From positions 1 to 51,826 of the forward strand of contig CAWCKM010000003.1 of the NCBI GenBank assembly GCA_963796125.1: DNA of 51,826 nucleotides, in the 5' to 3' direction. Source of the stretch: DASPRG01 sp963796125. GTDB lineage: Bacteria > Nitrospirota > Thermodesulfovibrionia > Thermodesulfovibrionales > SM23-35. The position numbers and the translations under genes are program-made. Positions 1 through 8,024 of the stretch are shown in pieces (position 1 is the first letter of the stretch; the number at the start of each line of letters is the position of its first letter). The notes beneath the pieces were generated by a model. That model did not search any database and was not told the DNA's origin. It saw nothing but the letters and a program-made list of their open reading frames with translations.

Positions 1-118
1 GTTCGGCATAAAATATGCTTAGTGGCAATATCAATATAACATTCCAATGCAATGATATAACATGTTGATTTTAAAAGAATAAATAATTCTAGACTTTTTC
101 ATACCTTTTATGCAATAA

Positions 119-141
119 TTGAACCATGCCTGATGGTTCAA
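119..141. repeat. Inverted repeat over the transposase start codon
   Basis: Perfect 9-bp arms (TTGAACCAT at 119-127 and ATGGTTCAA at 133-141) with a 5-nt loop. The transposase ATG (126-128) lies at the edge of the left arm, so a hairpin in the mRNA could hide the start. Whether it regulates translation is inference. Confidence 0.6.
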
Positions 142-1370
142 CTCATAGAGGTAAAGGAAACAGTAAGAGAGACCCAATTCCTGAAAGCGCACTTCGGGGG
201 TTCAAATATTTCAAGGTTTTATCTTCCATACTGCAACGTCTGCATTTAGAAAAAGACCACCACAATAGAAAACTCTACTTCGACCAATATATTGCTCTGT
301 TTTTGTTTTATTTCTTCAATCCCATTGTTACAGGTCTTCGGTCTATTCAACAGGTTTCTGAACTAAAGAAGGTACAAAAGGTTCTTGGAGTAAAAAGAAC
401 AAGTCTTGGCTCATTATCTGAAGCCAGCAGTGTTTTTGACTCACAGCTTATTGCACCTATAATACAACAACTGGCTGAGCAAGCAATCCCGTTAGAAACG
501 GACTCCAAGCTTAAGGACATCGAACAGATGCTGGTCGCTGTGGATGGCACTCTTATTTCTGCCTTACCAAAGATGCTCTGGGCCTTATGGCTTGATGATG
601 AGCACAGGGCTGCAAAGCTTCATCTTGAATTCGATATCATAAAGGGTATTCCTGTCAGGGCCGAGGTAACAGATGCAAACGCTAATGAAAAAGACAATCT
701 CAGAAAATCCCTCAGTAGCGGTAAGCTCTATGTATTAGATGCCGGGTATGGTCAATATAGTCTTTTTGAGGATATTCGCAAAGCGAAAAGCTCCTTTGTT
801 GCCCGTCTCAGAGATAATGCTGTATGGCAAACCATAGAGGAAAGACCTATTACAGAATCTGACCGATTAGCAGGTGTGCAGAGGGATATGATTGTTCGTT
901 TAGGCAGTCCACAATGTCAGGATGATTTATCCAGCAATGTCAGGGTTATAGAGATATACCATAGGGGTTTATCTGACAGACCCCGTAGATCAAGGGTTTC
1001 TTCTAAGAAGACATTTCGCACTACTGATTCAGACTATACCATGCTTCTGGTGACAGACCGTATGGATTTATCTGCTGAGACCATAGCGCTTATTTATCGT
1101 TACCGATGGCAGATAGAATTATTTTTTCGCTGGTTCAAATGTATTCTTGGATGTAGCCACCTGCTGTCTCTATCAGAAAATGGAGTTTCAATACAGGTCT
1201 ATTGCGCCCTTATAGCCAGCATGTTAATAACGCTCTGGACTGGTCGCAAGCCAACCAAACGAACATTTGAAATGCTGTGTTACCACTTCATGGGATGGGC
1301 TGATGATGAAGAACTTTTTGATCACATAGAAAAACTCAAACAGGCTGACAATAAAAAGAAAAATATCTGA
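126..1370 (+). mobile_element. IS4-family (DDE) transposase
   Basis: Intact 414-aa transposase that would catalyse cut-and-paste movement of an insertion sequence. It shows the DDE landmarks of the IS4 family: VDGT with the first Asp (about residue 139), YVLDAGYGQYS with the second Asp (about 205), and near residues 328-343 an exact Y-(2)-R-(3)-E-(6)-K signature (YRYRWQIELFFRWFK) carrying the catalytic Glu. Length is normal for the family. There is no Shine-Dalgarno sequence just before the ATG; instead a hairpin overlaps the start. I could not identify convincing terminal inverted repeats or target duplications on either side, so the element ends are undefined. The gene has no visible frameshift, unlike many of its neighbours. 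The next gene is 450 bp away, so it appears to be a solitary IS. Confidence 0.9.
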
Positions 1371-1827
1371 GCGTTTAGGGGAGTCTTTTTTTCTCTCTTT
1401 CGCTATAGCTACTGCTTTGCCCTTTTGCAAATATTAATGTCTTTAAGGTATTGCCGGTCGGTGTCTTCCTATAAAATAACAACCGCATTAACTGCCTTTT
1501 ACTTGTTTTGCTGTGCTTGTAGCCTGTCTGATTTTGCAAACAATTTACATGCCGAACAGTATTGGGACTGTCCCCTTTTATTCACCACGTTCAATACTAT
1601 TCCCCTGATGAAGTGTATCTTAATTGTTCAACTCATCTCTTTCGATACCCTGAGATAGGGATATGAAAAATCATATCGGTCAAGCGTACTAATACGAACC
1701 CCGGATTACCGTACCCGGCAGTTAGCTCCTGGTTGCCTGTACGTACTCTTGCCTCTAATTTGTCCCAAGCTTTGCTAATATAGTAGAATGAGCCGGAAAA
1801 TAAATTTAACTTTCCCTGTCCCGAACT
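1371..1827. other. Intergenic region, no gene recognised; GGGACTGTCCCC palindrome
   Basis: No convincing coding region. At about 1563-1574 there is the sequence GGGACTGTCCCC followed by a T-rich stretch. Sequences of this shape are often seen near REP-type palindromes handled by Y1-family REP transposases, but no such transposase gene is present here. The right end of the IS must fall in this interval or just inside it, but I cannot place it. Confidence 0.4.
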
Positions 1828-2343
1828 ATGAACGGAAATAAGATATGTCCTGATTGCGAAATTGAGTATCTGCCGCATATCGAGAAATGCGCTGATTGCG
1901 GCGCGGTGCTCCTTCTCCACGAGGAGCATAGACAGGCACAGGAGGAAAAGAAGCGGCTGATGGCGAAGGCCATTGAAAACACAGCCGTGGTCAGGGAGGG
2001 CGACCTGAAGTGGTTAGGTAAACTGTACGACGTTCTCATCGATGCCGGTATTCCTTGCACGGTCATTTCCGATGCAGGCTGTAAGAAAGGCTGTTGCAGC
2101 AATAAATGCCGGTTGATCGTATCTACAGAGGACCTTGAAAGGGCACAGGAACGCGTTGCGGAATACTACATGGAAATCCATCCGGAGCTCCGGGCTTCCA
2201 ACGAACTTCTCAGCCAGGGTAAGTGCCCGGCCTGTGGTTCCCCCGTGGGCGCCGGTGACAATGAGTGCTCCGATTGCGGCCTGACGCTCGTGATTATTGA
2301 GGAAGAGAAACAGGAAGAAGAAGGCGGCGGGGGGCAGACTTGA
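1828..2343 (+). CDS. Double zinc-ribbon protein with a central DUF2007-like segment
   Basis: 171-aa soluble protein of unknown exact role. It begins with a zinc ribbon (CPDC at residues 8-11, CADC near 21-24) and ends with a second one (CPAC near 132, CSDC near 147), followed by an acidic Glu-rich tail. Between them, about residues 55-110, is a stretch of the kind found in DUF2007 putative signal-transducing proteins (VLIDAGIPCTVISDAG...LIVSTEDLERAQE). That middle part holds extra cysteines (CKKGCCSNKC) that could bind metal. No signal peptide or membrane segment. It is flanked by an IS and a decayed gene, so it has no informative operon. The ATG is chosen because the first zinc ribbon begins seven residues later; there is no strong ribosome binding site. 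Confidence 0.65.
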   Translation: MNGNKICPDCEIEYLPHIEKCADCGAVLLLHEEHRQAQEEKKRLMAKAIENTAVVREGDLKWLGKLYDVLIDAGIPCTVISDAGCKKGCCSNKCRLIVSTEDLERAQERVAEYYMEIHPELRASNELLSQGKCPACGSPVGAGDNECSDCGLTLVIIEEEKQEEEGGGGQT

Positions 2344-2481
2344 TTATCAGATACTGATTATGACTTCTCCGGCAATTAAAAACCAGGGACATACCCAGGC
2401 GGTCAACAGATACCGAGGCATTCAAATGGGGTCTTTATTTTTGCAGTAAGAGCAAGATTCGCATTTGTACCTTTGTTGCAA

Positions 2482-2653
2482 TTACCTCTTGTACTCCACA
2501 TGGTAATCAGGGTGATAGATAGCATTTACTTCTGTGAGAAATTTATTCTCCGTTATCAAAACATAACCTGACATCCACCATCGTAAAGTGTGTAAGGTTT
2601 TTTTGTTTTCTACAATGCAATAACGTCGGTTTTCAGGGAATCGACTTTCATAA
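2482..2653 (-). pseudogene. Possible small decayed reading frame
   Basis: The minus strand can be read without stops for about 55 codons, ending IYHPDYHVEYKR-stop at 2482, directly after the end of the DUF4143 remnant. It has no proper start codon at its beginning and no recognisable domain. It may be a gene remnant or chance. The rest of 2344-2481 holds nothing I can interpret. Confidence 0.2.
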
Positions 2654-2655
2654 AA

Positions 2656-2998
2656 TCACAACTCCCTGAATGGCAATGCTGTAATGCCGGGGCCGAGGGG
2701 AAGTCGAACATCTCCTGTGTGGAGTACATATCCTGGCGCTAGCTTTTTCCCCGAAGTCTTTCTGAAATGTCTTGATGTTTAAAGCCATCGCCGGTCGGGG
2801 CGTTGATGAAAGTTTGACCTCTATGGGGATAAGTCTGTGGCCGAACTCGACGACGATGTCTATCTCAGTACCAGCCGATGTTCTCCAGAAGTATATCTGG
2901 GGATCAATACCACGGTGCATGAGTGTTTTAAAAATCTCGGAGATCGCTGCTGTTTCAAATATAGCCCCTCCCATAGGCCCGGGAGTCGCGTGCAGATT
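2656..2998 (-). pseudogene. C-terminal remnant of a DUF4143 AAA-type ATPase
   Basis: Only the last third of an ATP-binding protein of the AAA_14/DUF4143 family survives. The visible part starts at GAIFETAAISEI and continues through YFWRTSAGTEIDIVVE and IPIEVK, the nuclease-like strand pattern typical of the DUF4143 C-terminus. A frameshift near 2735 then occurs: in the next frame the normal ending is readable (GYVLHTGDVRLPLGPG...ALPFREL-stop at 2656). The Walker A and B half is absent; upstream of about 3000 there is a palindrome and then a tRNA. These proteins are common accessory genes with toxin-antitoxin-like distribution, so loss is unsurprising. Not functional as read. Confidence 0.75.
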
Positions 2999-3016
2999 TG
3001 CATTTCAAATGCAAAT
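2996..3016. repeat. Perfect 21-bp palindrome at the truncation point
   Basis: ATTTGCATTT - C - AAATGCAAAT: 10-bp arms with one central base. It lies exactly where the DUF4143 remnant loses its homology. Confidence 0.7.
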
Positions 3017-3098
3017 TTGCAAGGTAAAATTTTAAACAGATAATCTAAAGTTACCTATAGGAGAAAGTAGATAATGCGTAGATTTAGCATTGGTAAGC

Positions 3099-3171
3099 AT
3101 ATAGAGGAGGATTTGAACCCCCGACCTGCGGATTCGTAGTCCGACGCTCTATCCAGCTGAGCTATGGGCGC
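3099..3171 (-). tRNA. tRNA-Arg (ACG) with a mismatched acceptor stem
   Basis: Reading the minus strand from 3171: acceptor GCGCCCA, D arm GCUC/GAGC, anticodon loop CUACGAA giving anticodon ACG (Arg, CGN codons), variable loop, and T arm GGGGG-UUCAAAU-CCUCC. The body is a good tRNA-Arg. The 3' acceptor strand, however, reads UCUAUAU where UGGGCGC would be needed, so at most the innermost pair and one wobble form. A TATAAT box lies 16 bp upstream. Either the 3' end has been replaced (recombination or decay) or the consensus is wrong here. No CCA is encoded. Confidence 0.7.
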
Positions 3172-3186
3172 ACCTGCTTTAAGGTT

Positions 3187-3192
3187 ATTATA
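3187..3192 (-). promoter_or_regulatory. -10 box (TATAAT) for the tRNA-Arg gene
   Basis: Perfect TATAAT on the minus strand, ending 16 bp before the tRNA 5' base. No convincing -35 hexamer at 16-18 bp. Confidence 0.45.
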
Positions 3193-3205
3193 CCCTTTAG
3201 ATTAA

Positions 3206-3592
3206 TTATTTTTTACCTGGGTATTTTCTAAGGCAGTCTTCTCTTTGCTCTCTGTAGTAATTGTCTAATGACTCTGCAACAGGGAGAGGCAATGTACAAT
3301 TATCATCACGCGATAATTGTGCACAGTTATGATTCCATGCTTTTTCATAATCAGAATTAACTGCTGCCAAACATTTTTCCAGATTTGCAGTCCTCGTCTT
3401 TTCTCTTGAAGGCAGAAAAAATACAAAATAATATGATATTGAAAGGGAAACTAAAAGGATGCCGGTTGCCACACTTAGCTTAATGAAACTGTCAAGGGGG
3501 CTTTTTGGAGGGGGTTTGACTGCTTCTTCTTTTATGTCTTTTTCTTCCTCTTCTTTTTTTTCTTCTTTTGTCTTTTCTTCTTCTGAATTCAT
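3206..3592 (-). CDS. Small single-pass membrane protein, unknown function
   Basis: 128-aa protein. Residues 1-30 are almost all Glu and Lys (a charged low-complexity cytoplasmic segment). One transmembrane helix spans about residues 38-58 (LSVATGILLVSLSISYYFVFFL). The C-terminal 65 residues carry four cysteines (in LEKCLAA, NHNCAQL, DNCTLPL, EDCLRKYPGK), and could be a small disulphide-bonded extracytoplasmic domain. The spacing pattern ...C...W...C...C.LP...C..+YP resembles a small conserved hypothetical family, but no function is known to me. Transcribed toward the tRNA-Arg, divergent from the next small gene. Confidence 0.6.
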   Translation of the reverse strand: MNSEEEKTKEEKKEEEEKDIKEEAVKPPPKSPLDSFIKLSVATGILLVSLSISYYFVFFLPSREKTRTANLEKCLAAVNSDYEKAWNHNCAQLSRDDNCTLPLPVAESLDNYYREQREDCLRKYPGKK

Positions 3593-3723
3593 TGTATAAT
3601 CTTCCTAAATTAGATGAACGATTTAGGGCTAACAGTATAATCTACTAAAATATAAAGAAAATTTCCTTGTCTTATGTTGCAAGAGCTGTGTATACTTGTC
3701 TGCAAAAGGAGATAGAAATTACC

Positions 3724-3933
3724 ATGATTTTCTCTATGATGATTGATATTTTTGTCAAATTTTATAGAGAACACCTTTTTATTTCCATAGCTCTCTTATT
3801 GATACTCATTTATCTGCTTATCAGAAAACCCAAAACTTTTTTTCTAATACTCTTTATTGCCTTGCTCTTTACGGGAGTACTTTACCTCTGGATGTATTTA
3901 TGCACTGAGCAAAATAACATTATATGGAAATAA
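3724..3933 (+). CDS. Small two-helix membrane protein, unknown
   Basis: 69-aa protein, nearly all hydrophobic, with two predicted transmembrane helices (about residues 18-33 and 38-60) separated by a short RKPK turn. The ATG at 3724 is preferred over earlier in-frame starts because AAAAGGAGAT lies at a proper distance upstream. No homolog recognised. A TGTCATTC-type repeat fragment follows it. Confidence 0.5.
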   Translation: MIFSMMIDIFVKFYREHLFISIALLLILIYLLIRKPKTFFLILFIALLFTGVLYLWMYLCTEQNNIIWK

Positions 3934-3960
3934 ACGAAGGCTCCCTTCACAACAGCAGAC

Positions 3961-3992
3961 AAGAAGGATTCTGGACAAGCCAGAATGACAGA
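3961..3992. repeat. Half copy of the TGTCATTC/GAATGACA dispersed repeat
   Basis: GAAGGATTCTGGACAAGCC then AGAATGACAGA: matches the right half of the fuller elements at 20822, 33202, 33845 and 41181. Confidence 0.6.
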
Positions 3993-4107
3993 CTCAGAAC
4001 CTCGCATTCCTGCCGAATAATTTTTGAAATATTTCAAAATTTTATTTATCAAAGCTCCGTAAAGCCCTGAAAGGGAAATGTCACTTTCCTGCCGTTAGCT
4101 ATAATTC

Positions 4108-4722
4108 CTATGCCTTCTTGGGAATCCCTTCTTTCAGAATGATAACGTATTTCGGATGATTGAGAGGGTGTACGGCCGGCATTTTGGAAAACAACCATCC
4201 CCATTTTCTTCCCTGTGCAGGGAAAATTTGTTTTTCACCTTCCAACACCCTGACGGCAACTGCAGGGTTTTTGGGTTCATTAGAAGCTGAGGTTAAATTA
4301 GTTCCGCTCATCTTAAAGTCCGGGAGAAACTCACCAACATGAATCTTCAGATTGGAATTTGGAATCTTGAGATCACTATTCAAATTTACAGTATACTCCT
4401 TGGACTCCTTTGTTACCTTATCCTGAACAACAAGTTTTACAGCGCTCCATTTGCCCTTGACGCTGTCCGGCACAACTAACTTCGTCTGTCCCATGGTCAT
4501 AGGTCTCTGCATTGGTGACTGAGGGGAAGGTTGCATAGGCATAGGGGCTGGCTGCATGGGCATAGAGGGGGCCGGCTGCATGGGCATTTGAGGAGTTGGC
4601 TGCATCGGACCGGGCTGCATGGGAGCCTGCGGAACTGGTTTCTGGGGTTCTTGTTTCTTACATGCACCTATTGAAAAAGCTAAAGCGAGACTTACTAAAA
4701 CAGCTAACACTTTTCTCTTCAT
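4108..4722 (-). CDS. DUF2155 lipoprotein with Pro/Met-rich linker
   Basis: About 204-aa secreted lipoprotein. The start at 4722 is chosen because AAGGAGGA sits 5-8 nt before it; an upstream ATG at 4740 lies on the wrong side of that site. A signal peptide ends in a lipobox-like SIGAC (Cys about residue 21), so the mature protein is probably lipid-anchored. Residues 30-85 are a tandem low-complexity linker of the form PMQPAP/PMQPTP. The C-terminal 120 residues match DUF2155 (KWSAVKLVVQDKVTKESKEYTV...FLPDFKM...NPAVAVRVLEG...IFPAQGRKWGWLFSKMPAVHP). The function of DUF2155 is unknown. Transcribed away from tRNA-Ser. Confidence 0.75.
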   Translation of the reverse strand: MKRKVLAVLVSLALAFSIGACKKQEPQKPVPQAPMQPGPMQPTPQMPMQPAPSMPMQPAPMPMQPSPQSPMQRPMTMGQTKLVVPDSVKGKWSAVKLVVQDKVTKESKEYTVNLNSDLKIPNSNLKIHVGEFLPDFKMSGTNLTSASNEPKNPAVAVRVLEGEKQIFPAQGRKWGWLFSKMPAVHPLNHPKYVIILKEGIPKKA

Positions 4723-4801
4723 CACGTCCTCCTTCGTCATTCACTATAACTATATGTTGCCTGTTTTTAACACTGTCCTTCCCTCCGCCAGCAGGATATG
4801 G

Positions 4802-4891
4802 CGGAGAGGCAGGGATTCGAACCCTGGGTGAGGTTTTACCCCCACAACCGCTTAGCAGGCGGCTGCCTTAGACCAGCTCGGCCACCTCTCC
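4802..4891 (-). tRNA. tRNA-Ser (GCU)
   Basis: About 90 nt on the minus strand, beginning GGAGAGGUGGCCGAG. The anticodon loop CUGCUAA gives GCU. It has the long variable arm of serine tRNAs, a T loop UUCGAAU and a fully paired acceptor (GGAGAGG with CCUCUCC). No encoded CCA. An intact, ordinary gene. Confidence 0.95.
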
Positions 4892-4933
4892 AAAAGCGAT
4901 ACTATACTAACAGCTTAAATCAGACTTTGTAAA

Positions 4934-5028
4934 CCCCGTTAGAATGCTTGTTTTAAGGCAAGGATGGTGCTCATGGTAAGGATACTGCTTTTTATGCTGA
5001 GATGAAGTCTTTAGAAATTCTAACGGGG
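4934..5028. repeat. MITE-like element with 12-bp terminal inverted repeats
   Basis: CCCCGTTAGAAT (4934-4945) is the exact reverse complement of ATTCTAACGGGG (5017-5028). The 71 bp between have no ORF. It lies in the intergenic space between tRNA-Ser and rapZ. Confidence 0.5.
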
Positions 5029-5069
5029 TAAAGGATTGCTGCTCCGGATCTATTCGATATAGAAAGGGC

Positions 5070-6017
5070 TTATCTCATGTCCCGATGGATAACCGTTAAA
5101 TCGACAGGGTATTTATTGAGATAGGTTTTCAGTTTCTCGATGATAGCAGGAGAACGGTGGTTGCCGCCTGTGCAGCCGATACCAATGGTAAGATATGACT
5201 TGCCTTCTCTTATATAAAGAGGGATAAGAAAATTGATAAGGTCTTTCATTTTGATCATAAATTGTTTTGTCTCCGGTTTTTTAAAGATATATCCGGCAAC
5301 TCTTTTATCTGTACCTTTCAATGGTTTTAACTCAGGAACAAAATTAGGATTGGGCAGAAACCTGACGTCAAAAAGAAGGTCTGCATTCGGGGGTGTACCA
5401 TATTTAAATCCGAAAGAAATAAGCACTAATGCCATCATATGGTTGGTTTTTTGTGTCTGATAGAGGGATGATACGAACTGTCTTAACTGATGGGGTGTAA
5501 AAGAAGAAGTATCAATGATCCTGTCAGCGTTTTCCCTCAGAACAGAAAGCCTTTTCTTTTCGACAGAGATGGCTTTTTCCACATTTCCTCCAAGTGGATG
5601 GGGTCTCCGGGTCTCTTTATATCTTCTCAGGAGCACATCATTCTCTGCTTCAAGGAAGATTATCTCTGTATGATAATTCTTCTTTAAGTTGCTGAGGACA
5701 TTGTTTATTTCTGACAGAAAACCTTTTTCCCGGATATCGACACCAATTCCTATCTTCCTGATGTCCTTATCATGAGATAGCATTGAAATGAAGGAGTCGA
5801 TCAAAGTGATGGGCAGGTTATCAACACAAAAAAAACCGGAATCCTCAAGCGCTCTCAGTGCAACAGTCTTCCCGGAACCCGAGAGTCCTGAAATTATGGC
5901 TATCGTTGGTAATTCGTAATGACTGAAGATGTTTTTTTTTCGTCCATTGACAATGAGGTTGCAGGGATGTTTTTCTTTTTTCCTGTTGTCTGCTTTACTA
6001 TTGAGTTGCAATGGCAT
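5070..6017 (-). CDS. rapZ: RNase adapter protein RapZ / nucleotide-binding protein YvcJ family
   Basis: 315-aa P-loop protein. The Walker A motif GLSGSGKT lies at about residues 44-51, followed by the family's ALEDSGFFCVDNLP. The C-terminal half has the second conserved block with SFGFKYG, DVRFLPNP and GIGCTGGNHRSPAI, the nucleotide or small-RNA binding part. In E. coli RapZ guides RNase E to GlmZ and binds GlcN6P; in other bacteria the role is less defined. The first 30 residues are a basic extension beyond most family members, so a later start is possible, although the only ATG is at 6017. Last gene of the lptC-lptA-lptB-rpoN-hpf-rapZ unit, 26 bp after hpf, matching the rpoN-hpf-rapZ neighbourhood known from proteobacteria. 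Confidence 0.92.
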   Translation of the reverse strand: MPLQLNSKADNRKKEKHPCNLIVNGRKKNIFSHYELPTIAIISGLSGSGKTVALRALEDSGFFCVDNLPITLIDSFISMLSHDKDIRKIGIGVDIREKGFLSEINNVLSNLKKNYHTEIIFLEAENDVLLRRYKETRRPHPLGGNVEKAISVEKKRLSVLRENADRIIDTSSFTPHQLRQFVSSLYQTQKTNHMMALVLISFGFKYGTPPNADLLFDVRFLPNPNFVPELKPLKGTDKRVAGYIFKKPETKQFMIKMKDLINFLIPLYIREGKSYLTIGIGCTGGNHRSPAIIEKLKTYLNKYPVDLTVIHRDMR

Positions 6018-6043
6018 ACTTATTCTACAGTTGCTACAGTTGT

Positions 6044-6568
6044 TTATACCATTGGCTCTATGAGGCCAAAATTGCCGTCTTTCCTTCTATATATGACATT
6101 TATGTTTCCGCTGCTGTCATTGGTAAACACAAAAAAGTCTTTGTCAAGGAGTTCCATCTGCATTGCAGCCTCATCAGGACTCATTGGTTTCAGTTCAAAC
6201 TTTTTATTTTTTATGATCTTGCCTGTTTCCTCTTCCGGGGATGTCATAAGCGTAGGTTCGGCTGCTTTTCCTTCTCCCTTTCTGTGAGAGACAAGTTTTT
6301 CCTTGTATCTCTTTACCTGTCTTTCAAGTTTTTCTACTACCTCGTCAATCGAAGAGTATATCTCGCCTGTAATTCCTTCTGCCTGAATGAGTACGCCATT
6401 AACTTTGAGCAAAACCTCTACTTTGTGTCTGTACTTTTCTACACTAAGTGTAATAATGGCCTCAGATATGTGTGATAAATAACGGTTGAATTTTTTAATC
6501 TTCTCTTCAGCATATTTTTTAAGGGCTGGTGTGACTTCAAGATGCCTTCCTGTTACGATGATGTTCAT
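6044..6568 (-). CDS. hpf: Ribosome hibernation promoting factor, long form
   Basis: 174 aa. The N-terminal about 100 residues are the S30AE/HPF domain (MNIIVTGRHLEVTPALKKYAEEKI...LSVEKYRHKVEVLLKVNG...DMYSSID-like EIYSSIDEVVEKLERQVKRYKEK). The C-terminal about 60 residues (ELKPMSPDEAAMQMELLDKDFFVFTN...VIYRRKDGNFGLIEP) are the dimerisation domain seen in long HPF, which makes 100S ribosomes in stationary phase. A strong AGGAGGAG lies just before the ATG. Sits directly downstream of rpoN, its usual place. Confidence 0.94.
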   Translation of the reverse strand: MNIIVTGRHLEVTPALKKYAEEKIKKFNRYLSHISEAIITLSVEKYRHKVEVLLKVNGVLIQAEGITGEIYSSIDEVVEKLERQVKRYKEKLVSHRKGEGKAAEPTLMTSPEEETGKIIKNKKFELKPMSPDEAAMQMELLDKDFFVFTNDSSGNINVIYRRKDGNFGLIEPMV

Positions 6569-6584
6569 GACTCCTCCTTACCGG

Positions 6585-8024
6585 TTAGGTGATTTTTTTC
6601 CGCTGTGACTGTGATGGAATCCCGAGTTCTTCTCTGTATTTCGCTACAGTCCTCCGGGCAACCACGATGCCTTTACTTTTTAAAATACCTACTATCCGCT
6701 GATCACTCAAGGGTTTAACGGAATCTTCTTCCATTACAATCTTTTTTATCATGTTCTTTACAGATGTCGATGATACGTCTCCTGCATCTCCATGAAGGGC
6801 ATTGCTGAAAAAGAATCTGAAGCTGAAAATACCATGTGGGCATGACAGGAATTTATTGGATGTGACCCTGCTGACAGTGCTTTCATGCAAGTTAAGGATA
6901 GAAGCGATATCCTTTAGGGTTAAGGGTTTAATTTGTTCTATACCTCCATCAAAAAAGTCTTTTTGGAGGCTGAGAATACTCTCTGTCACCCTGTATATTG
7001 TCCTGTCTCTCTGGTCAAGACTTTTCAGGAGACCAACAGCAGCCCGGAGCTTTTCTACCAAAAATTGCTTTGTTTCTGTCGGGAAGGCGTCTTTCTGTCT
7101 GATAAGTTTCCGGTACAAACTGCTGATCCTTAATCGCGGGATTCCTTCATCATTTAAAAGGATATGATACTTGTCAGGACCCTTTGTTACATAAACATCC
7201 GGAACAATGTAGTTTGTGCTGGAACTGGTAAAATTTCTGCCTGGTTTGGGTTCAAGGCCCTCGATAACCTTAATTGCAGCCATGACGTCTTCGAGAGGGA
7301 GTTTGTACTGATGAGCGATTTGCTTGTATTTCTTCTTTTCGAGTTCGTCCATATTGTTCGTAATAATCTTCTCCGCAAGAGATCCGGTGAGATTCAAGAA
7401 GTCAACCTGTAAGAGCAAGCACTCCCTGAGGTTTCTTGCACCTACCCCGGGAGGGTCAAATCTCTGGATTAATGCGAGCGCTTTCTCTGCGGTTAACATA
7501 TCAGTTTTTGCTTCTTCTGCAATCTCTTCAAGAGACACTCTCAGGTATCCGTTTCCGTCCAGGTTGCCGATAATAGTTTCTCCAACTCTTCTTATTTCTT
7601 CGGATTCATGCGAGAGCCTCAGTTGCCATAGGAGGTGGTCATAAAGGTCTGGCTCCCTGGTAAAGAGCTGGTCATAGGGAGGAGGGGTGATGGTACCAGG
7701 GTTGAAATAACCAAGATCCCTTCCATCGCTTCCTCTCTCTTCGAAATATTCATCAACCTGGAAACTCATTAACTTTTCGAGAGATGCCTCTGTGTCTTCC
7801 TGTACATCCTCACGCTCGATGGATTCCCTCTCCTCATGACTCATATCTTCTATGCTGATTTCATCAACAGATTCTTCAAGGAAGGGGTTCTCTACCAGTT
7901 CCAGACTGAGAGCCTGGGAGAGCTCAAGCTGAGGCATCTGAAGCAGTTTCATTGCCTGCTGCAGTTGTGGTGTAAGGATCAGTCTCTGCGATAATCTCAG
8001 TTCAAGTCTGTGCTCAAGGGCCAT
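6585..8024 (-). CDS. rpoN: RNA polymerase sigma-54 factor
   Basis: 479 aa, full length. The N-terminal Gln-rich activator-interacting region I is present (LRLSQRLILTPQLQQAMKLLQMPQLELSQAL), followed by the acidic region II, the core-binding and HTH region, and the RpoN box ARRTVAKYRE near residues 455-464. It directs transcription from -24/-12 promoters together with AAA+ activators. The ATG overlaps the lptB stop (TAATG), so translation is probably coupled. A short Phe-rich segment (HGIFSFRFFFSN) is normal for the family. No enhancer-binding activator is encoded in this window. Confidence 0.96.
   Translation of the reverse strand: MALEHRLELRLSQRLILTPQLQQAMKLLQMPQLELSQALSLELVENPFLEESVDEISIEDMSHEERESIEREDVQEDTEASLEKLMSFQVDEYFEERGSDGRDLGYFNPGTITPPPYDQLFTREPDLYDHLLWQLRLSHESEEIRRVGETIIGNLDGNGYLRVSLEEIAEEAKTDMLTAEKALALIQRFDPPGVGARNLRECLLLQVDFLNLTGSLAEKIITNNMDELEKKKYKQIAHQYKLPLEDVMAAIKVIEGLEPKPGRNFTSSSTNYIVPDVYVTKGPDKYHILLNDEGIPRLRISSLYRKLIRQKDAFPTETKQFLVEKLRAAVGLLKSLDQRDRTIYRVTESILSLQKDFFDGGIEQIKPLTLKDIASILNLHESTVSRVTSNKFLSCPHGIFSFRFFFSNALHGDAGDVSSTSVKNMIKKIVMEEDSVKPLSDQRIVGILKSKGIVVARRTVAKYREELGIPSQSQRKKIT

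Noticed and set aside
1425..1658. A 77-codon plus-strand frame downstream of the IS
   Set aside because: Low-complexity codon use, no family features, no ribosome site, and it runs through a palindromic repeat sequence.
6011..6475. A long plus-strand frame opposite hpf
   Set aside because: It is the reverse reading of hpf; Phe/Cys-rich translation without any domain.
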